Part shown: piece after piece, positions 25,023 through 32,798 of the stretch
Layout: each line of letters begins with the position of its first letter
How positions within the stretch are numbered: the first letter of the stretch is position 1
Source of the DNA: Candidatus Parcubacteria bacterium
Lineage (GTDB): Bacteria; Patescibacteriota; Saccharimonadia; Saccharimonadales; 2-12-FULL-41-12
Direction of reading: 5' to 3'
NCBI GenBank assembly: GCA_019347895.1
Contig: JAHWKM010000009.1
Span: 1 to 46,913 of the forward strand
DNA length: 46,913 nucleotides
The notes under the pieces: generated by a model
Told to the model about the DNA's origin: nothing
The model's database searches: none
Seen by the model: the letters and a program-made list of their open reading frames with translations, nothing else
Made by a program: the position numbers and the translations under genes

Positions 25023-25592
25023 TTATCTGAACCTATCAAACCTTGGCTCAATATCAACAAGCCAGAGAGAACTACTTAAATCCTCTGTAGGTGCAAGGAA
25101 TTGATCTGGACCTATATCCCATAAGCCATAATCTTTTCCTAATCTATAAGAGTCAACTCCTTTTAGTATACGCTCAACAAAAGGCGTAGATAGTTCATCG
25201 GGTAAAGCATTTACGGGTGCACTGTCACGTACAATTTCGACTTCTGCAACTAAAATATAGCCTCTTGGAAAAAATTGTCTTGGCAGCCGCCGCGGTATAT
25301 ATCTCTCATATGTTTTGAGGTTTGAACCATCAATTTTGTATAAACCGAATTGATGTCCAACGACTAGTGCTCCGCATCCATTGGCTATAACTTCTAAGTC
25401 TTCATTAGTTGTATCAATCACCCCCTTCAAAGAACCATGACGGTCTTCATCAATCTCAAGGTAAGCAGGTCTTATAAAGGTAGATTCTGAAGCTCTTGTA
25501 GCTTGTGCCTCAAAGTTACCTCTGTTGACGACGACGGTTTCGGGGCTGTAAACCGGTAATTCTAACCCAGAAAAATGATGTACCGCAATCAT
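25023..25592 (-). CDS. Hypothetical protein
   Basis: A 189-residue soluble protein, no recognised family. It looks like a mixed alpha/beta fold: GLELPVYSPETVVVNRGNFEAQ at the start, then CGALVVGHQFGLYKIDG, a short Pro/Arg stretch RRLPRQFFPRGYILVAEVEIVRD and a Trp-rich end (LWDIGPDQF, SLWLVDIEPRF). No membrane segment. It lies downstream of the sigma4-HARE gene on the same strand with 43 bases between, so they may be cotranscribed. Its codon use looks less G/C-ending than neighbours, compatible with acquired origin. Confidence 0.55.
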   Translation of the reverse strand: MIAVHHFSGLELPVYSPETVVVNRGNFEAQATRASESTFIRPAYLEIDEDRHGSLKGVIDTTNEDLEVIANGCGALVVGHQFGLYKIDGSNLKTYERYIPRRLPRQFFPRGYILVAEVEIVRDSAPVNALPDELSTPFVERILKGVDSYRLGKDYGLWDIGPDQFLAPTEDLSSSLWLVDIEPRFDRFR

Positions 25593-25635
25593 TATTGATA
25601 AGCTTACTTTAGAGACATTAATAAATCATGGTTCA

Positions 25636-26661
25636 CTATTCCGCGAGGGCGTAGGTGGCTTTGGCTACGCGTTGGAATTGGGGTTTGCCTTGAAGGTTGA
25701 GTAAGATTGTGGTTTCTTTCACATAGCGGCTTTTTAAGACTCTTTTTACGATTTCGTCGCGGTGCAGCGGCTCGCCGGCTTCTTTGAGAACTTGGGAAAT
25801 AATATCGGCGACAGTGCCTTTTTTGTAGCCCCATTCTTTAAGCGCATAAATTCCCCGGCCGATCAAAACAAACCGGCTGTCTTTAATAAGTTCATTATGA
25901 ATTGCCTGGGTGGTTACGTCTTTGTGTTTAAACTCAGAGCCTTTTATAGCGTCGGCAATTTCGTTGAAATGCATATGCTTGCCTTGTTGCTTCAAAATAA
26001 CATAGATTTTGTCACGAATATTTCTTGGATTAACTGTTGGCCACTTGATATGTCCCCACATGCCGTGCAAAGTCGCCAGGTGTTTAGAGGTGCTGGAAAG
26101 CGCGCCGACGTGCTTGGGGTCATCGTGCTTGATGTGCTCGCTAATTTTCTCTATCGGATGAGGTTTGCCTAATTCTTTTACGGCTTCCACAATTTTCTCC
26201 ACCTGAGCGTGCAGTGACTTCACGTCATGAACCTTGGCTATGGCGACTGATTGATGTACGTGGTCGTTTTCAGCCACTACAGTTAATGCCGGGCTTAATT
26301 CGGACAAAAAGGCAACGCGGGATTGCTCTATTTTGCTCGTATCCTGCCCCGTTATTTTGTTCGTTAGTGTGCTCACCCGAGCTACATGGCCTATGTCTTC
26401 AAGAGTTTTAACGGCATTGGTTTCAAATTTGTCGAGATCCGGTATGTTGCTTTTTTCAGCGTCAGCCCGGAGACGGGCCATTACAGATTTTTCAAGCTGC
26501 CGGACACGCTCGCGGGTTATACCAAGCAATTCCCCTATTTGCTCTAGGGTTTCTTTACGGTCGAATAAACCGTATCTTCTGGATATAATTTCCCGCTCAC
26601 GTTCTCTCTCGATTGTTGCGAGTGTTTTATTGATTTGTTCTTCGATCTCTTTTGGGGTCAT
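25636..26661 (-). CDS. Sigma-70 region 4-like protein with C-terminal HARE-HTH winged helices
   Basis: A 341-residue protein. Residues ~38-66 (ETLEQIGELLGITRERVRQL) are an almost canonical sigma-70 region 4 helix-turn-helix, which binds -35 elements. There is no region 2, so it cannot be a complete sigma factor. The rest has two winged-helix-like units: NIRDKIYVILKQQGKHMHFNEIADAI (~213-238) and VADIISQVLKEAGEPLHRDEIVKRVL (~287-312). This is the HARE-HTH layout also found in the RNA polymerase delta subunit. Probable role: an RNA-polymerase-associated regulator. Its own promoter is near-consensus. Confidence 0.75.
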   Translation of the reverse strand: MTPKEIEEQINKTLATIEREREREIISRRYGLFDRKETLEQIGELLGITRERVRQLEKSVMARLRADAEKSNIPDLDKFETNAVKTLEDIGHVARVSTLTNKITGQDTSKIEQSRVAFLSELSPALTVVAENDHVHQSVAIAKVHDVKSLHAQVEKIVEAVKELGKPHPIEKISEHIKHDDPKHVGALSSTSKHLATLHGMWGHIKWPTVNPRNIRDKIYVILKQQGKHMHFNEIADAIKGSEFKHKDVTTQAIHNELIKDSRFVLIGRGIYALKEWGYKKGTVADIISQVLKEAGEPLHRDEIVKRVLKSRYVKETTILLNLQGKPQFQRVAKATYALAE

Positions 26662-26709
26662 CCGACGAATTCCCTTCTATCTTAGCCTGTCAATTTTAGC
26701 TTAAGTATA

Positions 26710-26738
26710 ATTATAACATTAATATTTTTTAAAGTCAA
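26710..26738 (-). promoter_or_regulatory. Near-consensus promoter for the sigma4-HARE gene
   Basis: On the minus strand TTGACT (26738-26733), 17-base spacer, TATAAT (26715-26710). The start of transcription would be near 26703, leaving a ~40-base leader with GAAGGGA ahead of the ATG. Confidence 0.65.
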
Positions 26739-26898
26739 GAACTTCGTAATATCTTGTATATTCTCTGCCCTCCACTGTTAATCCCAGTAAAACTGCCAGA
26801 ACAGTTTATGTCAGTTTTGTGAATATATTGTACCACTAAATAAAAACATCTGTCTAGTTTATGCGTTAGCAGTTTAAATACTACTAAAAATAGTGTCT

Positions 26899-27200
26899 AA
26901 TGTTCTTCTGCTGAAGAACCAAGCCATCTTCTTTCGACAAAGAAGCAAGTCCATTCTTTTGTGCCGACAAAAGAATGCAAAAACTCTTGGGCGTCGATCC
27001 ATCGTGACTGTCTCATTGTCAAAAACAACAATGGCTTGGGCGACTCCTTTCAGTCGGCCCAGTCTTTCTATAAATTTCATAAGCAAAGACTGGGCTAGCT
27101 CCCAAGCCTTAAAATTGTTGTTTTGACATTCGCCAATCAGGACGGCTCTCAATGCCCAAACCCAAAAAAGCAGAATCGAAAAAATTCGATGATTGATTAA
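26899..27200 (+). repeat. R2 structured repeat, copy c
   Basis: Starts with three tandem hairpins (GTTCTTC-TGCT-GAAGAAC, CTTCTTT-CGAC-AAAGAAG, ATTCTTTTGT-GCCG-ACAAAAGAAT). Palindrome arms read TTGTCAAAAACAACAAT and ATTGTTGTTTTGACA, versus GCAC-containing arms in copy a: both sides have changed to keep pairing. Inner arms CAAAGACTGGGC and GCCCAGTCTTT also pair. Ends with a GAATCGAA/TTCGAT hairpin. Adjoins the 3' end of the lone gene at 27209. Confidence 0.75.
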
Positions 27201-27208
27201 TAATATGC

Positions 27209-27829
27209 CTAAGCCGCAGCTGGCATTAATTGTTCAGAATATACAACTATACCTGGTCTAAAAGTTCTATATTCTGTTTCATTTTCTCTACCAATTGTCG
27301 TATAGCCGGACAGAAATTCTGGGTTGGTACCTGAATCGTTAGAAGCCATATGTGCCATCTCGCCTCCAGCTCCAATTCTCGCTATACTTTCGCCCGTTAA
27401 CCACGTGTCTGTTTTGGCCGATTCCCCAGATGCGTCTATATGTTGACCCTCGTCTAAGCCTAGTACCATGCCCTTGTATACTTCCCACGTCATGGCCGTA
27501 CGAGTATCGTGTCGTTCACCGTCAACTTCAACAACGTATTTTTCGGTTTTTTTTGGGTCAAATATGTCTACCCATGATCTGCGTAAACCGTTTGGCGCGC
27601 TGTACACAAGAACAGCCTTTCTTTCTCTCTCGGTTTCGCTAACCACTACAGAAAAATCTTCTTCTTGCACACTAAATCTCTCGGCCATAGCAGTTTTCCC
27701 GGCTCGAATACGTTCACCAACCCTATCATAAACTCTTTCCTCGGCAGCTATTAGCGCTCGGCCAACGCTTCTTTCAACTGGCTGTTCTTCTTTAGCATAT
27801 TTCGGCTTTAGTACCTCGGGTAATTTCAT
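27209..27829 (-). CDS. Hypothetical protein
   Basis: A 206-residue protein, family not recognised. The N-terminal half is highly charged and helical (EEQPVERSVGRALIAAEERVYDR). A middle region looks beta-rich (DFSVVVSETERERKAVLVYS, YVVEVDGERHDTRTAMTWEVY), and the C-terminus is Gly/Ser/Thr-rich. No signal peptide or membrane segment. GAGGAG lies 5 bases before the ATG, a proper ribosome site and unlike the leaderless lone genes. It is the only gene between R2c and R1c. Confidence 0.6.
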   Translation of the reverse strand: MKLPEVLKPKYAKEEQPVERSVGRALIAAEERVYDRVGERIRAGKTAMAERFSVQEEDFSVVVSETERERKAVLVYSAPNGLRRSWVDIFDPKKTEKYVVEVDGERHDTRTAMTWEVYKGMVLGLDEGQHIDASGESAKTDTWLTGESIARIGAGGEMAHMASNDSGTNPEFLSGYTTIGRENETEYRTFRPGIVVYSEQLMPAAA

Positions 27830-27923
27830 ATAGCTCCTCTAGATAAAATAGTTACAAATGATTTACATTTTTGCAAGCATGAGCAAAATATTATTTTGAA
27901 GCGAATTTCTCATCTACCTTTGG

Positions 27924-28166
27924 TCAGCATTGATAAAACCGATTGAAGCGAATCAGCTTGGCTGGAGTCACTGAAGCAAAAGCTAGTCCAGACCGCTCCT
28001 TTGGGAAATAGGGCTGGACCGGCCCCGGAGGGACGTTTTTTGCTTCACCAGTCAAGGTGGTATCTCGCTTCAGTCGGGTTTTATCACCTGCTGTTGTTTC
28101 TTTGCTCACTTTCTTGTCAACACAAGAAAGTGGGTCGCATCAGCTAACGGAGTTAGCGGCGAAACG
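27924..28166 (-). repeat. R1 structured repeat, copy c
   Basis: Minus-strand R1, closely matching copy b in the palindrome (TGAAGCAAAAGCTAGTCCAG arm, GGCTGGACCGGCCCC, TTTTTTGCTTCACCAG arm). It carries the other terminal hairpin type, ACTTTCTTGTC/CACAAGAAAGT, followed by CAGCTAACGGAGTTAGC. R1 therefore has two exchangeable terminal hairpins. Lies between topA and the lone gene. Confidence 0.75.
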
Positions 28167-28209
28167 ACTTTGTTTTTAACAAATGTGCTTTTACTTTCTT
28201 GAAAAATAT

Positions 28210-30498
28210 CTATTTACTTGGCCGGCGTTTGGGGCGTTTCTTGCGGGCTGGGGCGGCGGCTAGAAGTTCTTTGCAGGTTTGTTCGTCCAGTTCCTCGGGC
28301 TTTAGATCTTTGGTTATGCGGGCGTTTTTTTTGCCGTCGGTTATGTAGGGTCCGAATGGCCCGTTGATTATAGAGATACCGCTGTCAAACTGGCGTATGT
28401 ACTTATTTTTTTCCTTCTCTAGTTTCTCCGCATAAAGCTCGCGGGCTTTAGCTTCGTCAATAGTCAAGGGATCCAGCGGCTTAATCGAAATATAAATTTT
28501 ATCTACCTGGACGTAGGGGCCAAATCTGCCGATGTTAGCCAGTATAGGTTTGCCGTCTTCGGTTTTACCCACTTCCCGGGGCAGCTTAAACATTTCCAAG
28601 GCTTGTTCTAAGGTCACGGAATTTATGCCCGTGCCTTCAGGCAGCGGTGCAAAGGCCGGCTTTTCCTCGCTCTCTGTTTCGCCTTTTTGCAGCATAGGAC
28701 TAAACCGGCCGTAGCGGGCCATAATCGGTTTTTTGGTTTTTGGATCATGGCCTAATAATCTGGCCTGCGACGTTTCCTCGCGGCTGACATCAGCGGATTT
28801 CTCTATTAACGGATGGAAAGATCCGTAAAATTTCTTGAGCATCTCTTGCCAGCCTATTTTCCCCTCGGCTATTTCGTCGAAGCTGGCTTCGGCTTTGGCT
28901 GTAAAATCATAATTAACAATCTCGCCGAAATGCTTTACCAGGAAATCGGTAGTCACGTCCGCGATATATGTCGGCAATAATTTGCCGCGTTCAGCTCCTG
29001 TCGTTTCTTCCGTTTCTTCATGGCTGATCCTGCCGTTTTTCAAAATAAGATTTTTTAGTTTTCGTTTCACGCCTTCGGCGTCGCTTTTTTCAATATAGCC
29101 CCTGGTTTGGATTGTAGAAATGGTCGGCGCGTAAGTACTTGGCCGGCCAATCCCAAGCTCCTCCAGCTTGCGTACCAGCGAGGCTTCAGAATATCGGGCC
29201 GGTGGTCTGTCATAAGTTTCTACCCCGCGGATATAGTCCAGTTGCAGCTGGTCGCCTATTTTTACTTCCGGCAAAATGACGTCATCTTTGCCGCCACCGT
29301 AAACCTTTAAATAACCGTCAAAGCTAAGTATCTCGCCTTTTGCTATAAAGATGTCGCTGGAGGAGCTGTTTGCGATTTTAATTTCGCTGCGGTCAAATTG
29401 GGCGCTGGCCATTTGGCTGGCTAAAGCCCGCCGCCAGATAAGTTTGTAGAGTTTTATTTGCTGGCTGTCAGCGCCCGCCTCCAGCGCTCTAATGTTGGAA
29501 GGCCTGATTGCTTCATGGGCTTCCTGGGCGGAGGCGCTCTTTGTTTTATATTTTCTGACCTGGTGATAGCGTTCTCCATATTCAGAATTTATATATTCCG
29601 CCATGGCAGATATAGAGCTATCTGATAAGTTTGTGCTGTCCGTCCGGATATATGTAATGTGGCCGTTTTCATACAGTCTTTGCGCCAGCGTCATGGTTTG
29701 TTTGACACTAAAGCCCAATTTAGTCGAAGCTTCCTGCTGGAGACTGCTGGTCGTAAATGGAGCGCTCGGGTTGCGCGAACCTGGCTTTTGGTCGATGTCG
29801 TCTACTTTAAAATTAGCGTTTTTGAGTTTTTCTAACAGTTCCAGGGCGGTTTTTGCATCAGGTAAGGCCTTGGCTAGTTCAGCCTTTAGCGCTTGACCAT
29901 TGACTTCAAAATGGGCGCTGACCCTAAACTGCGATTTGGACTGAAAATTCTTAATTTCACGTTCGCGTTCCACTATCAGCCGGACAGCAACAGACTGTAC
30001 TCGGCCGGCGCTTAAGCCGCGCTGGATCTTTTTCCAAAGCACCGGACTTAATTCGTAACCCACCAGCCGGTCTAGTATCCTTCTAGCTTGCTGGGCGTCG
30101 ACTAACTTCTCATTTACTACCCTTGGATTTTTGACGGCCTGGTCGATAGCGGATTTGGTAATTTCATGAAAGACAATTCGTTTGGCGGATTTGGGGTCAA
30201 GTTTTAGGGCGGCGCAAAGATGCCAGGCAATAGCCTCCCCTTCCCGGTCTTCATCGCTGGCCAGCCAGACGGTCGGATTGTCTTTTAGGCTTTGCTTAAG
30301 CTCTGATACAACTTTTTTCTTCGAGGCCGGAATTTCATAATCCGGAATAAAGCCGTTCTCTACGTCAATAGACAGGCCTTTCGCCGGCAAATCACGTATA
30401 TGGCCAAAGGAACTCTTGACCATAAAATCATTACCCAAGAATTTTTCAATAGTCTTAGCCTTGGCCGGGGATTCAACAATAACAAGGTTCTTACTCAT
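28210..30498 (-). CDS. topA: DNA topoisomerase I
   Basis: A 762-residue type IA topoisomerase that relaxes negative supercoils. Toprim domain: VESPAKAKTIEKFLG with Glu9, and SDEDREGEA with D82 and D84. Catalytic tyrosine Y283 is in ITYIRTDS. GLSAGRVQSVAVRLI and EAHEAIRPSN are family motifs. The C-terminus has repeats with GRFGPYVQ and GPFGPYITDGKK instead of four-cysteine zinc fingers, then a basic tail KKRPKRR. Lack of zinc fingers is common in several phyla. Monocistronic, between repeat regions. Confidence 0.96.
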   Translation of the reverse strand: MSKNLVIVESPAKAKTIEKFLGNDFMVKSSFGHIRDLPAKGLSIDVENGFIPDYEIPASKKKVVSELKQSLKDNPTVWLASDEDREGEAIAWHLCAALKLDPKSAKRIVFHEITKSAIDQAVKNPRVVNEKLVDAQQARRILDRLVGYELSPVLWKKIQRGLSAGRVQSVAVRLIVEREREIKNFQSKSQFRVSAHFEVNGQALKAELAKALPDAKTALELLEKLKNANFKVDDIDQKPGSRNPSAPFTTSSLQQEASTKLGFSVKQTMTLAQRLYENGHITYIRTDSTNLSDSSISAMAEYINSEYGERYHQVRKYKTKSASAQEAHEAIRPSNIRALEAGADSQQIKLYKLIWRRALASQMASAQFDRSEIKIANSSSSDIFIAKGEILSFDGYLKVYGGGKDDVILPEVKIGDQLQLDYIRGVETYDRPPARYSEASLVRKLEELGIGRPSTYAPTISTIQTRGYIEKSDAEGVKRKLKNLILKNGRISHEETEETTGAERGKLLPTYIADVTTDFLVKHFGEIVNYDFTAKAEASFDEIAEGKIGWQEMLKKFYGSFHPLIEKSADVSREETSQARLLGHDPKTKKPIMARYGRFSPMLQKGETESEEKPAFAPLPEGTGINSVTLEQALEMFKLPREVGKTEDGKPILANIGRFGPYVQVDKIYISIKPLDPLTIDEAKARELYAEKLEKEKNKYIRQFDSGISIINGPFGPYITDGKKNARITKDLKPEELDEQTCKELLAAAPARKKRPKRRPSK

Positions 30499-30580
30499 AT
30501 ATGTATGCTTATGCTAATTTGACTTACGTAACTCGTCAAGCCTACGTTGATTATGATTTCTAGTCAATAAAATTTTTTAG

Positions 30581-30650
30581 AAAGCCATTTCGCACGGTCG
30601 CCGCGGCGACCTACCCCGACCCACTTCCTTGTGTCGACAAGAAATTAGAA
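30581..30650 (+). repeat. R1 end, partial
   Basis: GCCATTTCGCACGGTCGCC-GCGGCGACC then CCCGACCCACTTCCTTGTG and CGACAAGAAATTAG. It matches the left end of R1a but stops after the terminal hairpin, immediately before R1d. Confidence 0.55.
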
Positions 30651-30668
30651 CAATTTTGTTAAAAATAA

Positions 30669-30910
30669 AGTCATTTCACCGCTAACTTCGTTAGCTGACG
30701 TGGGTTCCTTTTTTGTCTGAAAAAAGGAACCGAAAAAGCAGACAGGCGGTATCAAAACGCGACTAGTCTGAGATACCAGGCCTGTCCGTGAAGCAAAAGA
30801 CTCCCTCCGGTCGGTCCTGTTCTATTTTATATAAGGAGCGAACAGGACTTGGTTTTGCTTCAGTGACTCGGACAGGCCTGATTCAGCCTAATCGGTTTTG
30901 CTAAGCCTGG
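30669..30910 (+). repeat. R1 structured repeat, copy d
   Basis: Full copy: CGCTAAC-TTC-GTTAGC, terminal hairpin GGTTCCTTTTTTGTC/AAAAAAGGAACC, conserved GAGATACCAG, arms GTGAAGCAAAA and TTTTGCTTCAGTGACT, inner GGTCCTGTTC/GAACAGGAC, and the CCTAATCGGTTTTGCTAAGC end. Directly followed by R2d with no gene between them. Confidence 0.75.
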
Positions 30911-30970
30911 CCAAAAGCAGATGAGAAATTCTTGAATTTCTCAAATAATAAATAATGATAATTCTAATTA

Positions 30971-31221
30971 TTGGGTTTGGGCATAGAGAGCCGTCCTGAT
31001 TGGCGAATGTCAAAAACACAATTAGTAGCGAGGCAGTGTCTAAGCCCCGCCTTCTATTGAATTAATTAAGGCGGGGTGAGTTTGCCGAGCATTGTGTTTT
31101 TTGACAATGAGACAGTAAAGACGCGGAATATGCCCAATCGGTTTGGAATACCTTTGCCGAAACAAAGGTATTGATTTGCTTCTTTATCTAAAGAAGAGGT
31201 TTGGTTCTTCGGCAGAAGAAC
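30971..31221 (-). repeat. R2 structured repeat, copy d
   Basis: Minus-strand copy. Arms TGTCAAAAACACAATTAG and ATTGTGTTTTTTGACAA, inner GCCCCGCC/GGCGGGG as in copy a. It ends with three tandem hairpins, the last (GTTCTTC-GGCA-GAAGAAC) finishing on the first base of the dprA stop triplet. The dprA transcript must run directly into these hairpins. Confidence 0.75.
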
Positions 31222-32087
31222 TACTTCAACTTCCAGTGGTTATTGCCTAAAGCGGAGATAGCGCCTTTTATTTCCAGCATGGTTAGGGTTTGTTGAAATA
31301 TACCTATTTCCATTTCGCTTTTGGCTAAGAGTTCATCCCCGGCAGAAGCACCGCCTCGTAGCAGCTCAAGCAAATTTGTTTCATGTTCATTATCGCCTAG
31401 CAAACTAACTTTTTCTGAAGGACTTTTAGTTATGATTTTTAGCGCGTCGAAGATATCTTGCTCGCTGGTTACGGAGATTGCCCCGGATTTAATAAGGTTA
31501 TTAGTGCCGCTGCTGGTTGGGCTGGTAATATTGCCCGGAACGGCTAAAACCGGCCTGCCTATCTCCATAGCGAAATTGGCAGTGTACAAACTGCCGCTGC
31601 GCTCGGCAGCCTCGGTAACTAAAAGCGCGTCAGACAGCCCGGCGATGATTCGGTTTCTTTGGATAAAGGATTCCCTTCTGGGCATGAAGTAATCATCGAA
31701 TTCACTCAGAAGTGTTCCGCAGCTTTCTAAAATCTGCTTAGCCAGCCCGCGGTGCATGGCCGGGTAAATTGCCTTAAGCCCGCTTGGTAGTACGGCGATA
31801 GTTTTGCCTTTGGCATTTAAAGCTGCGGCGTGGGCAATACTGTCGACACCAATAGCCAGCCCGCTAACTATACAGACACCTGCCCTTGCGGCGGATTCAG
31901 CAAAACGCTCGGTAATTTGCCTGCCGTAAACCGTAACCTTCCTGGAGCCGACAATCCCCAGTACCGGCTGTTTTAATTGCTCTTGCAGTTTTGCGCCTTG
32001 CGATTTCAACTCCTTTGGAGGCTCATGCAATTGCTCAAGACGCTGAGGATAGTTATTTTGCTTTTTGGATATAATCTCTAGCTGCAT
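31221..32087 (-). CDS. dprA: DNA processing protein DprA
   Basis: A 288-residue protein from ATG 32087; a longer frame to 32198 adds 37 residues that do not match the family. DprA loads RecA on single-stranded DNA taken up during transformation. Rossmann-type core: VLGIVGSRKVTVYG, then VSGLAIGVDSIAHAAAL, AVLPSGLKAIYP, RNRIIAGLSDALLVTEA, SGSLYTANFA and GRPVLAVPGN. The C-terminal ~60 residues fit the winged-helix DprA tail. CPR bacteria often keep com/dprA genes for DNA uptake. The stop codon touches the end of repeat R2d. Confidence 0.93.
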   Translation of the reverse strand: MQLEIISKKQNNYPQRLEQLHEPPKELKSQGAKLQEQLKQPVLGIVGSRKVTVYGRQITERFAESAARAGVCIVSGLAIGVDSIAHAAALNAKGKTIAVLPSGLKAIYPAMHRGLAKQILESCGTLLSEFDDYFMPRRESFIQRNRIIAGLSDALLVTEAAERSGSLYTANFAMEIGRPVLAVPGNITSPTSSGTNNLIKSGAISVTSEQDIFDALKIITKSPSEKVSLLGDNEHETNLLELLRGGASAGDELLAKSEMEIGIFQQTLTMLEIKGAISALGNNHWKLK

Positions 32088-32123
32088 AGTAATTTGATAT
32101 TTATACAATATTATATTTAAGTA

Positions 32124-32152
32124 TTGACATAAAGAAATATTTTTGCTAAAAT
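32124..32152 (+). promoter_or_regulatory. Near-consensus promoter facing a gene-free region
   Basis: TTGACA (32124-32129), 17-base spacer, extended -10 TGCTAAAAT (TAAAAT at 32147-32152). It is one of the best promoters in the window and points toward ~350 bases with no ORF, supporting an RNA gene. Start expected near 32159. Confidence 0.7.
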
Positions 32153-32158
32153 AGCAAT

Positions 32159-32440
32159 TTGTAAGTCCAAAATACTTGGTCTTAAGTACCTTACACATCT
32201 TATTTCGGTAATATATGCCGGAATAAGTAGTTAGATTGTTTTAGAGTCGCTGTCGCTTATAGTGCCAGCGAAGCTTTAATTAGTTGTACCCTCCGCTAAT
32301 TATACGCTTGTTTCGCTCCGCTGGACAGCGGATGGCGAAAGCTCTAAAACAAGCTAATCCCTTTAACCCTGTTCGCTCACGAAGCGCATAGGATTCCCTT
32401 TATCAAGGCGAGCCTGAACGGTTTTCCGTTTTTAGCGGAG
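32159..32440 (+). ncRNA. Candidate structured non-coding RNA
   Basis: Gene-free but highly folded. Helices in order: GTAAG/CTTAC, CTTATTTCGG/CCGGAATAAG (32199-32227), then a large domain closed by TTGTTTTAGAG/CTCTAAAACAA (~32237-32355) that encloses TAATTAG/CTAATTA and TCCGCT-GGAC-AGCGGA. Next come AATCC/GGATT and AGGC/GCCT, and an AACGG-TTTT-CCGTT-TTT terminator-like end near 32437. A near-consensus promoter precedes it. I looked for hallmarks of RNase P, tmRNA and SRP RNA and did not find them. A second, stronger terminator lies at 32511. Confidence 0.55.
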
Positions 32441-32510
32441 AGACACAGCACTTTATATTTTTAATAGTCGTCTGATGTTTCGCTCAAGGGTGGGTTGAAG
32501 GGGTGTAATT

Positions 32511-32551
32511 GGTCAACGAGCGGTGCCCACCCCCTCTCGTTGGCCTTTTTT
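32511..32551 (+). terminator. Strong intrinsic terminator
   Basis: GGTCAACGAG pairs with CTCGTTGGCC across a ~14-base loop, followed by a run of seven T. No coding gene lies upstream on this strand for ~450 bases, so it most likely ends the candidate ncRNA transcript. Confidence 0.7.
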
Positions 32552-32561
32552 ATTTTGTGCC

Positions 32562-32655
32562 CATCCAACCATAATTTTCTACTGAAAATTTGGTCGGACC
32601 CGCCTCAGCGCCGCCGCGCTTCCGGCCTTGCGTCCCGCCCCTGGCGGGACTCACC
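32562..32655 (-). repeat. CAAGG structured element, copy E
   Basis: On the minus strand: GTGAG, hairpin TCCCGCC/GGCGGGA, CGCAAGGCCGGA, hairpin AGCGC/GCGCT, GGCGGGTCCGACC, hairpin AATTTTC-AGTA-GAAAATT, then GGTTGG. The hairpin 1 sequence is entirely different from copies A-C near the tRNA-Glu, yet it pairs perfectly. It lies outside any recognisable tRNA. A degenerate second copy may sit just upstream (32696-32750), where the CAGCAGAAAA hairpin recurs. Confidence 0.65.
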
Positions 32656-32783
32656 CTCTGGAGGTTCTTTTTATTGCGCAATTCCCAGTCACTTGTCATT
32701 TTCTGCTGAAAAATTTAGCTGGTAACGTTCCGCGACCGCACTCTTCACTCCTAAGTAAGGTGCTTTTACTAATTTATAAATTA

Positions 32784-32792
32784 TGATATAAT
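32784..32792 (+). promoter_or_regulatory. Extended -10 promoter for a leaderless gene
   Basis: TGATATAAT with TTTACT (32765-32770) 16 bases before TATAAT. The ATG at 32799 is 7 bases after the -10 box, so the AUG should be at the transcript start. Confidence 0.6.
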
Positions 32793-32798
32793 GTATTA

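Noticed and set aside
26874-27152. Frames inside R2c (and in R1/R2 copies generally)
   Set aside because: They run across palindromic arms, differ between copies and show no protein-like conservation.
32231-32357. GTTTTAGAG near a long stem resembles a Cas9-type CRISPR repeat or tracrRNA anti-repeat
   Set aside because: No repeat-spacer array and no cas genes are present; the match is a single 9-base stretch that is better explained as one arm of a local helix.
32159-32551. RNase P RNA, tmRNA or SRP RNA
   Set aside because: Expected conserved cores (GAGGAAAGTCC-type, tRNA-like ends with a tag frame, GGAAGG-type SRP loop) were not found by eye on either strand.
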